64,000 nucleotides of DNA from Pelagibius sp. (GTDB lineage: Bacteria > Pseudomonadota > Alphaproteobacteria > Kiloniellales > Kiloniellaceae). The translations under genes were made by a program, and so were the position numbers. Numbering within the stretch: the first letter of the stretch is position 1; each line of letters begins with the position of its first letter. The stretch is from contig NZ_JANQKD010000087.1 in NCBI RefSeq assembly GCF_028281305.1, forward strand, positions 58,236-122,235, read 5' to 3'. Shown here one piece after another: positions 43,704 through 53,241 of this stretch. The notes under the pieces were generated by a model that saw only the letters and a list, made by a program, of their open reading frames with translations, did not search any database and was not told the origin of the DNA.

Positions 43704-44327
43704 TCAGGCGGCGCTGGCTCCGGACAGTCCGCTTCGGGAGGCACCGGTGGAGATCAGCTTGGCCATGTGGACGGACAGCAGAGGCTGTACGTCCGGCGCG
43801 GCAAAGGCAATGCGTCCCACCTCCTCATAGCCCAAAGCGCAGTAGAGCGGCACGCCGGTCAGCGTGGCCCAGAGCTCCAGGATGCGGCAACCGGCCATGA
43901 CCGCCTGTTCCTCGGAAAGCTGCACCAAACGGGTCGCCAGGCCGCGGCGGGTGTGCTGCGGGTGGACGAAGATCGACCGGATCTTGGCGGAGTTGGGCGA
44001 CAGGCCCATGCCCTGGCCGCTGCCCGGATCGCTGCCAGGATCCTTGCCCGGGCCATTGCCGGCGTCCTCCACCCCTTTGTCGAACTGCGGCGTCCGCAGG
44101 GACCAGCCGCCGCTGGCGACGATGCGCCCCTCCTCTTCGGCGACGAAGTAGGTTTCATCGTCGATCAGGGACGGATCGTAGGTGCCGAGATGGGAAATGA
44201 AGGCCTCGATCTGGTCGGCCGTGTAGTCCCGGGTATTGAGGGCTTGGACTGAGAGGAAATGCATGGCCTCGATGGCCGGCATGTCTTCCCGCCGCGCCAG
44301 GCGGATGCGCGCTGTCGAGCGTGTCAT
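43704..44327 (-). CDS. GNAT family N-acetyltransferase
   Basis: Protein of 207 aa. The acetyl-CoA-binding motif A is IRSIFVHPQHTRRGLATRLV (R/Q-x-x-G-x-G/A form), preceded by YFVAEEEGRIVASGGW and followed by ELWATLTGVPLYCALGYEEV. Substrate unknown. A Gly/Pro/Asp low-complexity stretch (AGNGPGKDPGSDPGSGQGMG) interrupts the domain between strands 3 and 4, an insertion not usual for the family. It is convergent with rpsU. Confidence 0.88.
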   Translation of the reverse strand: MTRSTARIRLARREDMPAIEAMHFLSVQALNTRDYTADQIEAFISHLGTYDPSLIDDETYFVAEEEGRIVASGGWSLRTPQFDKGVEDAGNGPGKDPGSDPGSGQGMGLSPNSAKIRSIFVHPQHTRRGLATRLVQLSEEQAVMAGCRILELWATLTGVPLYCALGYEEVGRIAFAAPDVQPLLSVHMAKLISTGASRSGLSGASAA

Positions 44328-44759
44328 CTGGGCTCCCTTGCAGGCAGCGCGGCGCCTGGTTGGACTGCCCAGGTCAGCGGAGCAGGTCGGTGTGTACAGT
44401 TCGGCGGATGCAGGTCAGCCGATGACCGGGGCGATGCGCGTGCGATGCAAGAAAGGGGGTCTCGCAGGGCCTGAGCCACGTTCCTACGACGGAGTCGCCG
44501 CATGAACCGCCGCGGGAGCGTGAGACCCAACGGGGGCCCCGTTCTCAGCACCGCACGCAGGTAAGACTCTGGCAGGGCTATGTTTCAAAGCGTTTTCGGG
44601 GGAACGCGGAAATTGTATTGATTGTTTCTGTGCCTCTGAACCCGGCCCCTTGGAGCGGAAACAACGGCTTACGGGATCGCCCCGGCGTCGCCGCCAGGCC
44701 GATCCCGCCAGATCGAGGCCAAAACCGGGCCTAAAACCGGACCCAGAACCGAAACGACT
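44328..44759. other. 432-bp intergenic region
   Basis: No protein or RNA gene is supported. A GC hairpin (44521-44547: TGAG...CTCA enclosing AACGGGG/CCCCGTT) is the only notable structure and has no T-run. The left part must contain the promoter of the acetyltransferase gene. The right part follows the TPR gene stop. Confidence 0.4.
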
Positions 44760-46367
44760 TCAGGCCACCAGCACCTGCTGCATCCGCTGCAGGGCGGAAG
44801 CGCGCTCGCTGTCGCTGCCGTTGTCGGCGAAAAGCGCGGCGGCCCGCCGGTAGTCCTCCGCCGCGGCCAGCGCCTCGCCCAGGCGGGCCAGGCAGTCACC
44901 GCGGCCCATGTAGGCCCAGGGCTCGGTCGGGTTCAGCGCGATGTCCTTCTCGAAATCCCGCAGCGCTGCGTCCAGGCAGCCCTGGCGCAGATGAAAGCGG
45001 CCACGCAGGTGGCTGGCCCGCGGGTGGGTATCGTCCAGTTCCACCGCCCGGTCCAGGTCGGCCTGGGCGCCGGGGATATCGCGCAGCCGCTCGCGCCAGC
45101 GGGCCCGCTCCAGCAGGGCCGACACGCAACCCGGCGAAACCCGCAGCGCCTGATCGCAGTCGGCAACGGCCTTGGAGAAGTTCTTCAGAGCGCCGAAGCA
45201 CTGCGCCCGCTCGATGTAGAGGGGCGCCTTGCCGTCGTGCCCGGCCAGCGCCGCGTTGAGGTCAAGCACCGCAAGGCGGATTTCGCCCAGGCGGCTGTAG
45301 CACTGGCCGCGGCGCCCGTGGGCCTGGCTGGAGCCCGGTTCGAACTCCAGCTCGCGGGTGTAGTCCTCGATCGCGCCGTGATAGTCGGCCTGGCGCTGAC
45401 GCAGCCGCGCCCGGTTGGCAAAGCCCGGCGCAAAGGTCGGGTCCAGCACGATCGACCGGTCGTAGTCCGCCAGGGCGTCGTCCAGCTTGCCCTGCGCTTC
45501 GCGGGCCACGCCGCGGCGGTTGAAGATGGTCGCCTCTTCCGGCGCCAGGGCCGCGGCGCGGGTCAGATCGGATTCAGCCTCTTCATGACGCCTGACGCGG
45601 CTGAGCGCGGCGGCGCGATGAAACAGGGTCACCACCTGCTCGCCGGCAAGGTCGATCGACCTGGTGAAATCGGTCACCGCCCTCAGATAGTCGTGGCGGT
45701 CCAGATGACAGAGGCCGCGGTTCGAGTAAGCCGCGGCAAAGCTGGCGTCGTGGCGGATCGCCGCATCGAAATCGCAGAGCGCACCGGTGAGGTCGCCCTT
45801 CTCGCGCCTCACCATGCCCTTGCCGTTGTGGGCCACCGCCCAGCCGGCACCATGGATGCCGGCCTGCTCGAAGTCGTCGATAGCCAGGTAAGTGTAGCCA
45901 AGCTGACGATAGCTGTAGGCGCGCTCGAGATAGTACTGCCCATTGCGCGGGTCACAGGCCAGCGCGGCCGAGAACTCGACCACGGCGCCCTGATGGTCGC
46001 CGGATTCAGCCCGCGCGAGACCGCGCGCGAAGCAGCCCTCCGCGTCTTCGTGGACTGTCCGCTCCGGCTCCCGCTGCGCTTCGAGCGAGCCAAGCTCTGG
46101 AGACAGTTGGCGATCCTGGATCACCGCATCGCGTGTGGCACCGGCACCCTGCGCCGCCGCAGCGTCAGCAGGATAGCGTATGCGGTCGTTGGAGGGCCGC
46201 AGGCCTTCGCCATCCAGAAACGTGAAGGCCTCCAGGCCGATCAGGCGGCGCGAACGGCCGTCGAGCGGCAGATCAGCCGGAAAAAGATCGCAGGGAAAGT
46301 GTGCAGAAAGCCGCAGACTACAGTCGTTGTTGCCGTCCGTGTCGGCTCCGTTGCGCTGGCCAGCCAT
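44760..46367 (-). CDS. Tetratricopeptide repeat protein
   Basis: Protein of 535 aa. After a non-repeat N terminus of about 100 residues come around eleven TPR motifs from residue 110 to the end, each 34 aa. Examples are CFARGLARAESGDHQGAVVE, RGVAREAQGKLDDALADYDR and RGDCLARLGEALAAAEDYRR. TPR arrays bind partner proteins; no enzymatic domain or signal peptide is visible. ATG 46367 has GGGGAGAA upstream. It stands alone; the cupin gene upstream on the same strand ends 137 nt before it. Confidence 0.87.
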   Translation of the reverse strand: MAGQRNGADTDGNNDCSLRLSAHFPCDLFPADLPLDGRSRRLIGLEAFTFLDGEGLRPSNDRIRYPADAAAAQGAGATRDAVIQDRQLSPELGSLEAQREPERTVHEDAEGCFARGLARAESGDHQGAVVEFSAALACDPRNGQYYLERAYSYRQLGYTYLAIDDFEQAGIHGAGWAVAHNGKGMVRREKGDLTGALCDFDAAIRHDASFAAAYSNRGLCHLDRHDYLRAVTDFTRSIDLAGEQVVTLFHRAAALSRVRRHEEAESDLTRAAALAPEEATIFNRRGVAREAQGKLDDALADYDRSIVLDPTFAPGFANRARLRQRQADYHGAIEDYTRELEFEPGSSQAHGRRGQCYSRLGEIRLAVLDLNAALAGHDGKAPLYIERAQCFGALKNFSKAVADCDQALRVSPGCVSALLERARWRERLRDIPGAQADLDRAVELDDTHPRASHLRGRFHLRQGCLDAALRDFEKDIALNPTEPWAYMGRGDCLARLGEALAAAEDYRRAAALFADNGSDSERASALQRMQQVLVA

Positions 46368-46504
46368 TGTTCTCCCCTTACTGGACGTTGCTGCACGCAC
46401 CATGCAGAGGGGCGGCAATCCTCACTGTGGGGAATGTCACAAGAAGAGACAGACTCGGCGATTCTGGAGTAATCCGGGCGGCCCGCTGCGCCCGTTTTCG
46501 CGTT

Positions 46505-46822
46505 TCAGTCGTAGCCGAACAGCCAGTGCGTGCGACCTTCGGAGAGATTGCGGACCGAGTGGCAGGCATGCCTGGGAATAAAGGCCTCATCCCCGGGTTC
46601 GACGACAAAGCGCTCCTGCTCGACGATCAGTTCCAGCCGTCCGTCGACCACGGTCACCAGCTCGTTGGTCTCATGCACGAAGTCGTTCCAGGCCTGGCCG
46701 GGGGGATCGTCGAAGCTGTGGCAGGAATAGCCACGGGCCCGCCAGGCCGCCGCGACGGCGGCCGGATCCGGCGCCGCCGCGAAACGCCCCCTGGATACGG
46801 TCGCGGCTGCGGTCTTCGTCAT
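46505..46822 (-). CDS. Small cupin domain protein
   Basis: A 105-aa single-domain cupin: HETNELVTVVDGRLEL (motif 1) and PGDEAFIPRHACHSVRN (motif 2) provide possible metal ligands (His, Glu, His, His). The ligand is unknown; such proteins are often sensors or isomerases. It follows phoX on the same strand, but a strong terminator separates them. Confidence 0.85.
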   Translation of the reverse strand: MTKTAAATVSRGRFAAAPDPAAVAAAWRARGYSCHSFDDPPGQAWNDFVHETNELVTVVDGRLELIVEQERFVVEPGDEAFIPRHACHSVRNLSEGRTHWLFGYD

Positions 46823-46858
46823 TCATCCAGAGTCGGCCGGGCGGACGCCGGCCGCAAG

Positions 46859-46886
46859 AAAAAAGGGGCGGCCCGAAGGCCGCCCC
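46859..46886 (-). terminator. Intrinsic terminator after phoX
   Basis: On the minus strand GGGGCGGCC-TTCG-GGCCGCCCC, a perfect 9-bp stem with a UUCG tetraloop, runs into six T. It starts 43 nt after the phoX stop. Confidence 0.9.
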
Positions 46887-46929
46887 CAAATCAGTCCGCG
46901 CAGGTCAATCCGCCCGGGCGGTGCCGGCA

Positions 46930-48924
46930 TCAGGTGCCGATCTCGCCGCCGTCGTCCTTGCGGATGACCACGACCGAGGGCCGCGGCGGCATGCCTTCGG
47001 TGAAGTCGGGCCAGCGCGTGGCCGGATCTTCGAAGGTCGAGTTGCGCTCGAAGCCCGGATAGGCCTTGGTCCCGTCGGTGGCGGGGTGCTGAACCGCCAG
47101 GAAGAGGGAGGTGGTATCCGGCGTGAACTTCGGCCCGCAGAGCTCCGCGCCAACGGGGGTGCGGAAGAACATCTTGCTGTAGCCGCGCATGTCGCCTTCG
47201 GTCTCCACGCCCCAGAGGCCGTCGGCGGTGCCGGTCTTGGACCAGCCGGAACCCTGGTCGGTCGAGACCCAGAGTCGGCCGCCCGCATCGACGGCGCAGT
47301 TGTCCGGCGAACCGAACCAGCCGTTCTCCGAGGTCGCCGGGTGATACTTGGCACCCACTTCCGGATCGTTCGGGTTGCCGGCGATCACAAGCAGGTCCCA
47401 GGTATAGCGCAGCGCGTCGTGATCGCCGTTGGGCGGCGTCATCTCGAGCACCTGGCCGAAGCTGTTGGGGCCGCGCGGATTGGGGCCGTCGACCGCATCG
47501 GCCTTGCGCCTGGAGTTGTTGGTGAGCATCACGTAGACCTTGTTGGTCGTAGCGCTGGGCTCCACGTCCTCCGGCCGGTCCATCGGGGTGGCGCCCAGCA
47601 GGTCGGCGGCGATGCGCGCCTCGATGACCACGTCGGCCTGGCTGTTGAAGCCGTTCTCTGCGGTCAGCGGGCCCTGACCGTGGATCAGAGGCAGCCAGTC
47701 GGCGGTGCCGTCCTCGTTGAAGCGGGCCACAAAGAGGGTGCCGCTGTCGAGGATGTCCATGTTGGCTTCGCGGTTGTCCGGATCGTAGCGCCGCTCCGAG
47801 ACGAACTTGTAGAGATAGTCGAAGCGCTGGTCGTCACCCATGTAGACGACCACGCGGCCATCGTTGTTGATGATCGATTCCGCGCCCTCGTGCTTGAAGC
47901 GGCCCATGGCGGTGCGCTTCTTCGGCGTCGAAGTGGGATCGAAAATGTCGACCTCGACCACCCAGCCGAAGCGGTTGGGCTCGTTCGGCTCGGCATTGAT
48001 GTCGAAGCGCTTGTGGAACTTGGACCAGGCGTACCAGCCGCCCGGCACGCCGTAGCGCTTGTAGTTGCGCTCTTCCGGGTGGCCGTCGACGCTGCCGCCG
48101 AAGTAGCCGTGGAAGTTCTCCTCGGCCATCAGATAGGTGCCCCAGGGCGTAATGCCGCCGGCGCAGTTGTTGATGGTGCCGATGCAGCGGGTGCCGCTCT
48201 GGTCGACCGAGGTCTTCAGACGGTCGCTGCCGGCCGCCGGGCCCGTCAGTTCCATGTAGGTGCCGTTGGCGGTGATGCGGCGGTTGTACTCGCCGTCGGT
48301 GACGACCGCCCAGTTGCCGCCCTCGCGCTTGACTTCGATCACTGTGCCGCCGTGGGCGGCCATCTCGATGTTGACCAGCTCTTCGGTCATGTCCGGGAAG
48401 CCCGTGCGGTCCTGGCGGCCGATGCCCGGGAACATGACCTCTTCGCTGGTGTACTCGTGGTTCACGCAGAGCAGGCCGTGGTCGGGATTGTCGGAGCCGT
48501 AGGGGAGCCCGACGTAGCCCAGGTAGTCGTTGTTGTAGCCGAACTGCTTGGCCTGGGACTCTGCCGTCTGGTTCGCGGGATCGAATTCCGGCGAGTCGGC
48601 AAAGACCGGATCGCCCCAGCGGATCAGGACCTGCGCACTGTGGCCCTCGGCGACATGGTGGGTTTCATCCACGCCGTGCTCGATTTCCGTCCAGACGTAA
48701 CGGCCGGCGGCGGCCTCAGCCGACTTGGCGCCACCGAAGGCCCCCAGGGTGCTGCCCAGCGCCGTCGTCGCGGCGAGCCCCAGGGCGCCGCGCATGACGT
48801 CGCGGCGGCCATAGCGCCGCGCGGCAACCTTGCCGAAAGTCTTGGTCAGTCTGGTGTTTGTAGGAATATCTTCGGAAGCCTCAAAGGCGGCTCCCTTTGA
48901 AGCAAATCCGTCGCTTTTTTTCAT
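46930..48924 (-). CDS. phoX: PhoX family alkaline phosphatase (DUF839), Tat-exported
   Basis: Protein of 664 aa that would release phosphate from organic esters outside the cytoplasmic membrane, using calcium and iron. A twin-arginine leader (YGRRDVMRGALGL at about 38-50, then a hydrophobic stretch to KSAEA) directs Tat export of the folded enzyme. PhoX/DUF839 segments are CVNHEYTSEEVMFPG, NNCAGGITPWGTYLMAEENF, VVVYMGDDQRFDYLYKFVS and FGSPDNCAVDAGGRLWVSTD. ATG 48924 has GGAGAGG upstream. A triple-repeat Pho box lies about 100 nt before the start, so expression under phosphate limitation is very likely. Confidence 0.93.
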   Translation of the reverse strand: MKKSDGFASKGAAFEASEDIPTNTRLTKTFGKVAARRYGRRDVMRGALGLAATTALGSTLGAFGGAKSAEAAAGRYVWTEIEHGVDETHHVAEGHSAQVLIRWGDPVFADSPEFDPANQTAESQAKQFGYNNDYLGYVGLPYGSDNPDHGLLCVNHEYTSEEVMFPGIGRQDRTGFPDMTEELVNIEMAAHGGTVIEVKREGGNWAVVTDGEYNRRITANGTYMELTGPAAGSDRLKTSVDQSGTRCIGTINNCAGGITPWGTYLMAEENFHGYFGGSVDGHPEERNYKRYGVPGGWYAWSKFHKRFDINAEPNEPNRFGWVVEVDIFDPTSTPKKRTAMGRFKHEGAESIINNDGRVVVYMGDDQRFDYLYKFVSERRYDPDNREANMDILDSGTLFVARFNEDGTADWLPLIHGQGPLTAENGFNSQADVVIEARIAADLLGATPMDRPEDVEPSATTNKVYVMLTNNSRRKADAVDGPNPRGPNSFGQVLEMTPPNGDHDALRYTWDLLVIAGNPNDPEVGAKYHPATSENGWFGSPDNCAVDAGGRLWVSTDQGSGWSKTGTADGLWGVETEGDMRGYSKMFFRTPVGAELCGPKFTPDTTSLFLAVQHPATDGTKAYPGFERNSTFEDPATRWPDFTEGMPPRPSVVVIRKDDGGEIGT

Positions 48925-49020
48925 TGTAGGTGCCTCTCCTAGATGCGGGGGTGACACCGCTTTCGCGGCATTTTTTGGCTGTCTGGTGGCGGGACCCTAC
49001 AGCAGGTTGATGCTGGACCC

Positions 49021-49049
49021 ATGACACTTCGATTACAAGTCCATGACAG
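49021..49049 (-). promoter_or_regulatory. Pho box (three PhoB half-sites) upstream of phoX
   Basis: On the minus strand CTGTCAT-GGAC-TTGTAAT-CGAA-GTGTCAT: three 7-bp direct repeats with 4-bp spacers, an 11-bp period. This is the PhoB recognition pattern with one extra half-site. It is 97 nt from the phoX start, within the 407-bp divergent gap (48925-49331) to the hybrid kinase gene. The rest of that gap shows nothing else convincing. Confidence 0.85.
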
Positions 49050-49331
49050 CCAAATTCCGCCGACCGGCAGCCCCGGCCAGCGACGCGGCGCAACGAAAAA
49101 TCCCGTGTTTTCAAAGGCTAGGCGTGACTCTGCAACCCGAAGAAAACATTCTTCGTAGATCTGCAATGTGAACAATCGAAACCAATTTCCGCCGCCGTCC
49201 ACATGCGACTGAAACAATCGGATTGCAGGCTCGGCCAGCCCGGAAACAGCCCCCCGGCCGCGCCAAGTCGGGACTTGCGCGGGATGGGCTGGGCGGGCCA
49301 CTCTATCGACTGGTTCAGACAGATAGCCGTC

Positions 49332-52028
49332 ATGTCCAATCCCTTGCGTCCGACCGACCGACTCGAGGCGTCCCTGGAGGCATTCCAGGAGCCTGTGGCC
49401 CTGGCGACCGTGGCCAACGACGGCGCCGAGTCGACCCTGGTCAGCGCCAACAAGGCCTTCGTGCGCGCCAGCGGATGGAGCTCCCAGGAGCTGCAGGGCC
49501 GCCGCCTTTCCGACTGCGACGCCGCGCTGATCGACCTGCGGCCGCTGTTCGACCGCAACGGCCAGCGCCGCCACTGGCTGGTCATCCACCACGTGGCGGA
49601 AAGGGAGGACGGTGCCGGCAAGCGGAGCGTTCCCGAAGAGACAGCGGCGGCAAAGACCCCAGGGGAAAAGAGCCCAGGGGAGAAGACCGCAGGGGAAAAG
49701 ACCACGGGGGGCGACGACGGGTTCAGGGCGCTGGTGGAGAGCATCCCCAACGGTGTTCTGGTGCACCGCAATTTCCGCCCGCTCTATGCCAACCGCGCCT
49801 GCGCGCAGCGCATCGGCTTCGACAGCGGTGCCGAACTGGTGGCCGAGCCGACGCTGCTGCCCTTCCTGCCCATCGAAATGCACAACCGCGCGGTCCGCCG
49901 CCACCGGCGCATTCTCGAGGGCGGCGACCCCGGCCCGGCCCGGGTGCTGCGCTGTCTCACACGCTCAGGCGAGCCGTTCTGGATGGAAGCCACGGAGGAG
50001 CGCATCGTCTGGCAGGGCGCGCCGGCGGTCCTGGTGTCGCTCAGCGACGTCACCGATCAGGTCCAGATGCGCCGCACCGAGCTGATGCTGCGCGAGGCGG
50101 TCGACAATCTCTCCGACAGCTTCGTGCTCTACGATTCCGACCTTCGGATCCTCCTCAGCAACCGCCGCTTTCACGAGCTCTTTCCCTTCCTGCCGGCCCA
50201 GCACGAAATCGTCGGCAAGCCGATGCAGGAGCTGGTGGAGGCCAGCGTCGCCAACAACGTGGTGACCGATCCGCGCGTCTGGCGCGACCGCGAGCAGTTC
50301 ATCGCCGACTTCATCGCCGACCGCCGGACCAACGAAATCAGCATCAGCGAAGACGCCTGGCCGGACGGCCGCTGGGATCTGGTGAAGGAACAGCACACCC
50401 GCTCCGGCGGTTTCGTCAGCGTGCGCACCGACATCACCGAACGCAAGCGCGCGGAGTTCGCCCTGCGCGACCAGGAGAGCCGCCTGGAGCAGGCCCTGGC
50501 CGAGCGTTCGGCCCAGCTCAAGGGCATCCTCGCCAACATCGCCCAGGGCGTGACCGTCACCGCGCCCGACATGCGGGTGCTGCTGGTGAACCAGGGCTTC
50601 CTCGACATCTTCGAGATCCCCGAGGAACTGGGGCGCCCGGGGGTCCATGCCTCCGAACTGGTGCGCCAGGGCCTGCGCAACGGCAACTACCCGCGTGCCG
50701 AGGTGGAAGCGGCCGGCGGCGAAGAGCCCTTCGTTGAACAGCGCCTCGCCAGCATGGCCCGGGTCACCCGCAGCGTCGACCAGCGCACCCTGGCCGACGG
50801 GCGGGTCATCGAGATCCGCCAGCAGCGCCTGCCGGACGGCTGTGTCGTTTCCACCTACAACAACATCACCGACCGGGTGCGCACCGAGCGCGAACTGCAG
50901 CGCCAGCGCGAGAAGATCTATCAGAACGAAAAGCTGACCGCCCTGGGCGGCCTGCTGGCCGGCGTGTCCCACGAACTGAACAACCCGCTTTCGGTGGTGA
51001 TCGGCCAGGCGGCGCTGCTGGAAAGCATGGCGACCGACAGCGACATGGCCGAGCGGGCGATGAAGGTGCGCAACGCCGCCGACCGCTGCGCCAAGATCGT
51101 GAAGACCTTCCTCTCCATGGCGCGCCAGCGCCCGGCCGCGCGGGTGGCGATCCAGCTCAACCGGCTGATCGACGACGTGCTCGACCTGGTGACCTATCAG
51201 CTCAGCACCACCGACGTGGCGGTGACCTGCGACCTGGCGCCCGACCTGCCGCCGGTGACCGGCGACCCGGACCAGCTCAGCCACATTCTGGTCAACCTCT
51301 TCATCAACGCCCAGCAGGCCATGCTCAATGCGCCGGCGCCTCACCGCCTGCTGATCTCCACCGCCTACATGGAGACCAGCCATCAGGTGCGCATTGTGGT
51401 GCGCGACAACGGACCGGGCATCCCCGAGGAAATCCGCTCGCGGATCTTCGACCCCTTCTTCACCACCAAGCCGGTCGGCCACGGCACCGGCGTCGGCCTT
51501 TCGGTCTGCCACGGCATGGTGACCGCCCACGGCGGCTCCATCACCGTGGACAACGCGCCGGAAGGCGGGGCGATCTTCACCGTCCTGCTGCCGGCCGGCG
51601 GCGAGGCCCAGCCCGAGCTTCCGGAAACCGCCGAGCCCGTCCTGCAGAGCCAGGAGGAGCAGATCCTGGTGGTCGACGACGAGCCCGACATCACCTCCTT
51701 CCTGGTGGAGATCCTGGAGGCGGCGGGCCACAGCGTCGACGTGGCCTCCAGCGGCCAGGCGGCGCTCACCAACCTGGCGGGGCGCGACTACGCCGCGATC
51801 ATCTGCGACCTGCGCATGCCCCATCTGGACGGGCCGGGGCTCTACGGCGCGCTCAGCGAAACCAAGCCCCACCTGCTGGACCGCTTCGTCTTCATCACCG
51901 GCGACCTCTTGAACGAGCGCACCGACCGTTTCCTGAAGAAGACCGGGCGGCCCTGCATCGAAAAGCCCTTCATGCCCAACCAGATCCGCCAGCTCGTCGA
52001 CGAGATCGCCCAGCGGAGCAAAGGATAG
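49332..52028 (+). CDS. Hybrid histidine kinase with PAS domains and C-terminal receiver
   Basis: Protein of 898 aa, without membrane helices, thus cytoplasmic. Three to four PAS-like modules come first (ANKAFVRASGWSSQELQGR; FRALVESIPNGVLVHRNFRP; AVDNLSDSFVLYDSDLRILL; ILANIAQGVTVTAPDMRVLL). HisKA follows with His547 in AGVSHELNNPLSVVIGQ, then the ATPase domain (NLFINAQQAM; DNGPGIPEEI; FFTTKPVGHGTGVGLS). The receiver has Asp826 in CDLRMPHLDG and EKPF. A linker at about 100-120 contains four PGEK/AGEK-type repeats. Divergent from phoX and sharing the gap with its Pho box. Signal and partner unknown. Confidence 0.9.
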   Translation: MSNPLRPTDRLEASLEAFQEPVALATVANDGAESTLVSANKAFVRASGWSSQELQGRRLSDCDAALIDLRPLFDRNGQRRHWLVIHHVAEREDGAGKRSVPEETAAAKTPGEKSPGEKTAGEKTTGGDDGFRALVESIPNGVLVHRNFRPLYANRACAQRIGFDSGAELVAEPTLLPFLPIEMHNRAVRRHRRILEGGDPGPARVLRCLTRSGEPFWMEATEERIVWQGAPAVLVSLSDVTDQVQMRRTELMLREAVDNLSDSFVLYDSDLRILLSNRRFHELFPFLPAQHEIVGKPMQELVEASVANNVVTDPRVWRDREQFIADFIADRRTNEISISEDAWPDGRWDLVKEQHTRSGGFVSVRTDITERKRAEFALRDQESRLEQALAERSAQLKGILANIAQGVTVTAPDMRVLLVNQGFLDIFEIPEELGRPGVHASELVRQGLRNGNYPRAEVEAAGGEEPFVEQRLASMARVTRSVDQRTLADGRVIEIRQQRLPDGCVVSTYNNITDRVRTERELQRQREKIYQNEKLTALGGLLAGVSHELNNPLSVVIGQAALLESMATDSDMAERAMKVRNAADRCAKIVKTFLSMARQRPAARVAIQLNRLIDDVLDLVTYQLSTTDVAVTCDLAPDLPPVTGDPDQLSHILVNLFINAQQAMLNAPAPHRLLISTAYMETSHQVRIVVRDNGPGIPEEIRSRIFDPFFTTKPVGHGTGVGLSVCHGMVTAHGGSITVDNAPEGGAIFTVLLPAGGEAQPELPETAEPVLQSQEEQILVVDDEPDITSFLVEILEAAGHSVDVASSGQAALTNLAGRDYAAIICDLRMPHLDGPGLYGALSETKPHLLDRFVFITGDLLNERTDRFLKKTGRPCIEKPFMPNQIRQLVDEIAQRSKG

Positions 52029-52066
52029 GGGCAGCAAGGCGTAAGGGCAGCATAGCTGCGTGACCT

Positions 52067-52188
52067 CATGCTGAGGAGGCGGTCCTATGGGACCGCCGTC
52101 TCGAAGCACGAGGTCACTCCGTTGGTGCTCTTACTGAAGTCCCGACACACCCTTCGAGACGCGGCCCTCCGGGCCGCTCCTCAGGGTG
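52067..52188. repeat. Paired palindromic repeat, locus B
   Basis: Two inverted units in the gap between convergent genes. Unit 1 (52067-52110) has inner stem GCGGTCC/GGACCGC and outer ATGC/GCA. Unit 2 (52148-52188) has inner stem GCGGCCC/GGGCCGC and outer CACCC/GGGTG. The TTCGAGACG and TCCTCA parts are conserved. Confidence 0.85.
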
Positions 52189-52219
52189 AGGCATCAGGTC
52201 GAGTTCCTTGCGCGCCGCT

Positions 52220-53122
52220 TCAACGCTTCCCGCGGAGCTGTTCCAGTTCCTCGATGGAGCGCGGCCAGTCCTTTTTCAGCAGCGCCGAGAGGGAGCGGTC
52301 GGCCAGCAGCTTGCCGCCGGTCTGGCAGCGCGGGCAGTAGTTGGTCTCGTTGCTGGCGTGGCGGATGCGCTGCACCTTGGTGCCGCAGACCGGGCAGGGC
52401 TGGCCGTAGCGGCCGTGCACGGCCATGTCCTTGCGGAAGGCGGTGACCTTCTCCGGAAAGCCCTTCCCTGCGTCCTTGCGCAGGCGCTCCACCCAGTCCG
52501 CCAGCGCCGCCCGGGTCGCCTGATAGAGCCTTTCGATCTCGGCAGGGCTGAGCTTCCCGGTCATCGCAACAGGCGACATCCCGGCGCGGTGCAGGATCTC
52601 GTCGGAATAGGCATTGCCGATGCCGCTGAAGATCTTGGGGTCGGTGAACGCGCGTTTGACCGTGTGGTTGCGCGCGGTCAGCGCCTCTGAAAACGCGTCC
52701 AGGCCGGCCGCCATGACCTCCAGCCCGCCCGGGTCGTGGTCGGCCAGCGCCGCCTCCCCTTCCAGCAGGTAGAGCGAGGCGCGCTTCTTGGAGCCGGCCT
52801 CGGTCAGAGTCAGGGTTCCCTCGGCGAAGTCGAAGGCGGCGAGCCCCACCTTGCCCTGCAGCGCCGCGCCCGGCGGGCGCCAGTGCAGCCGCCCGGCGAT
52901 CATCAGGTGCAGCACCAGCCAGAGATCGCCTTCGAGGCCGATGACGATGCGCTTGCCGAGCCGCCGCAGCGCCACCACGTCCCGTCCCTCCGCCGTCTTG
53001 ATCGGCGGCACCGCCGTGCGCAGCAGAAAGGGACTGGCCAGCCGGACCTTCTGCAGCCGCTGGCCCAGAATGCGCCGCTCCAGCGCCTCGATATAGACCG
53101 TGATGTCAGGCAGCTCGGGCAT
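52220..53122 (-). CDS. Fpg/Nei family DNA glycosylase
   Basis: Protein of 300 aa. The N terminus [20 protein letters not shown] retains the catalytic Pro2 and Glu3 of Fpg/MutM, but has PDITVY instead of the usual PEVETV. Other parts are [43 protein letters not shown] and a C-terminal zinc finger [11 protein letters not shown]...[10 protein letters not shown] (C-x2-C, C-x2-C). Base-excision repair of oxidised bases is expected, but the divergent N terminus suggests a paralogue of MutM. It has a 25-residue tail beyond the finger. Confidence 0.88.
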   Translation of the reverse strand: MPELPDITVYIEALERRILGQRLQKVRLASPFLLRTAVPPIKTAEGRDVVALRRLGKRIVIGLEGDLWLVLHLMIAGRLHWRPPGAALQGKVGLAAFDFAEGTLTLTEAGSKKRASLYLLEGEAALADHDPGGLEVMAAGLDAFSEALTARNHTVKRAFTDPKIFSGIGNAYSDEILHRAGMSPVAMTGKLSPAEIERLYQATRAALADWVERLRKDAGKGFPEKVTAFRKDMAVHGRYGQPCPVCGTKVQRIRHASNETNYCPRCQTGGKLLADRSLSALLKKDWPRSIEELEQLRGKR

Positions 53123-53241
53123 GGAAGTCAGCTTGGCACGAAGCGAAGGAAGTCGCCATCTCTCATGGAATGCAACCACCGGTGATGTAATAGTGGCGCA
53201 TTTCCGTGCACAACTCTGGGCGTAGAGGAAGCAATAAGCCA

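Noticed and set aside
49965..52109. 714-codon minus-strand open frame
   Set aside because: Shadow of the hybrid histidine kinase, whose HisKA, ATPase and receiver motifs are all intact on the plus strand.
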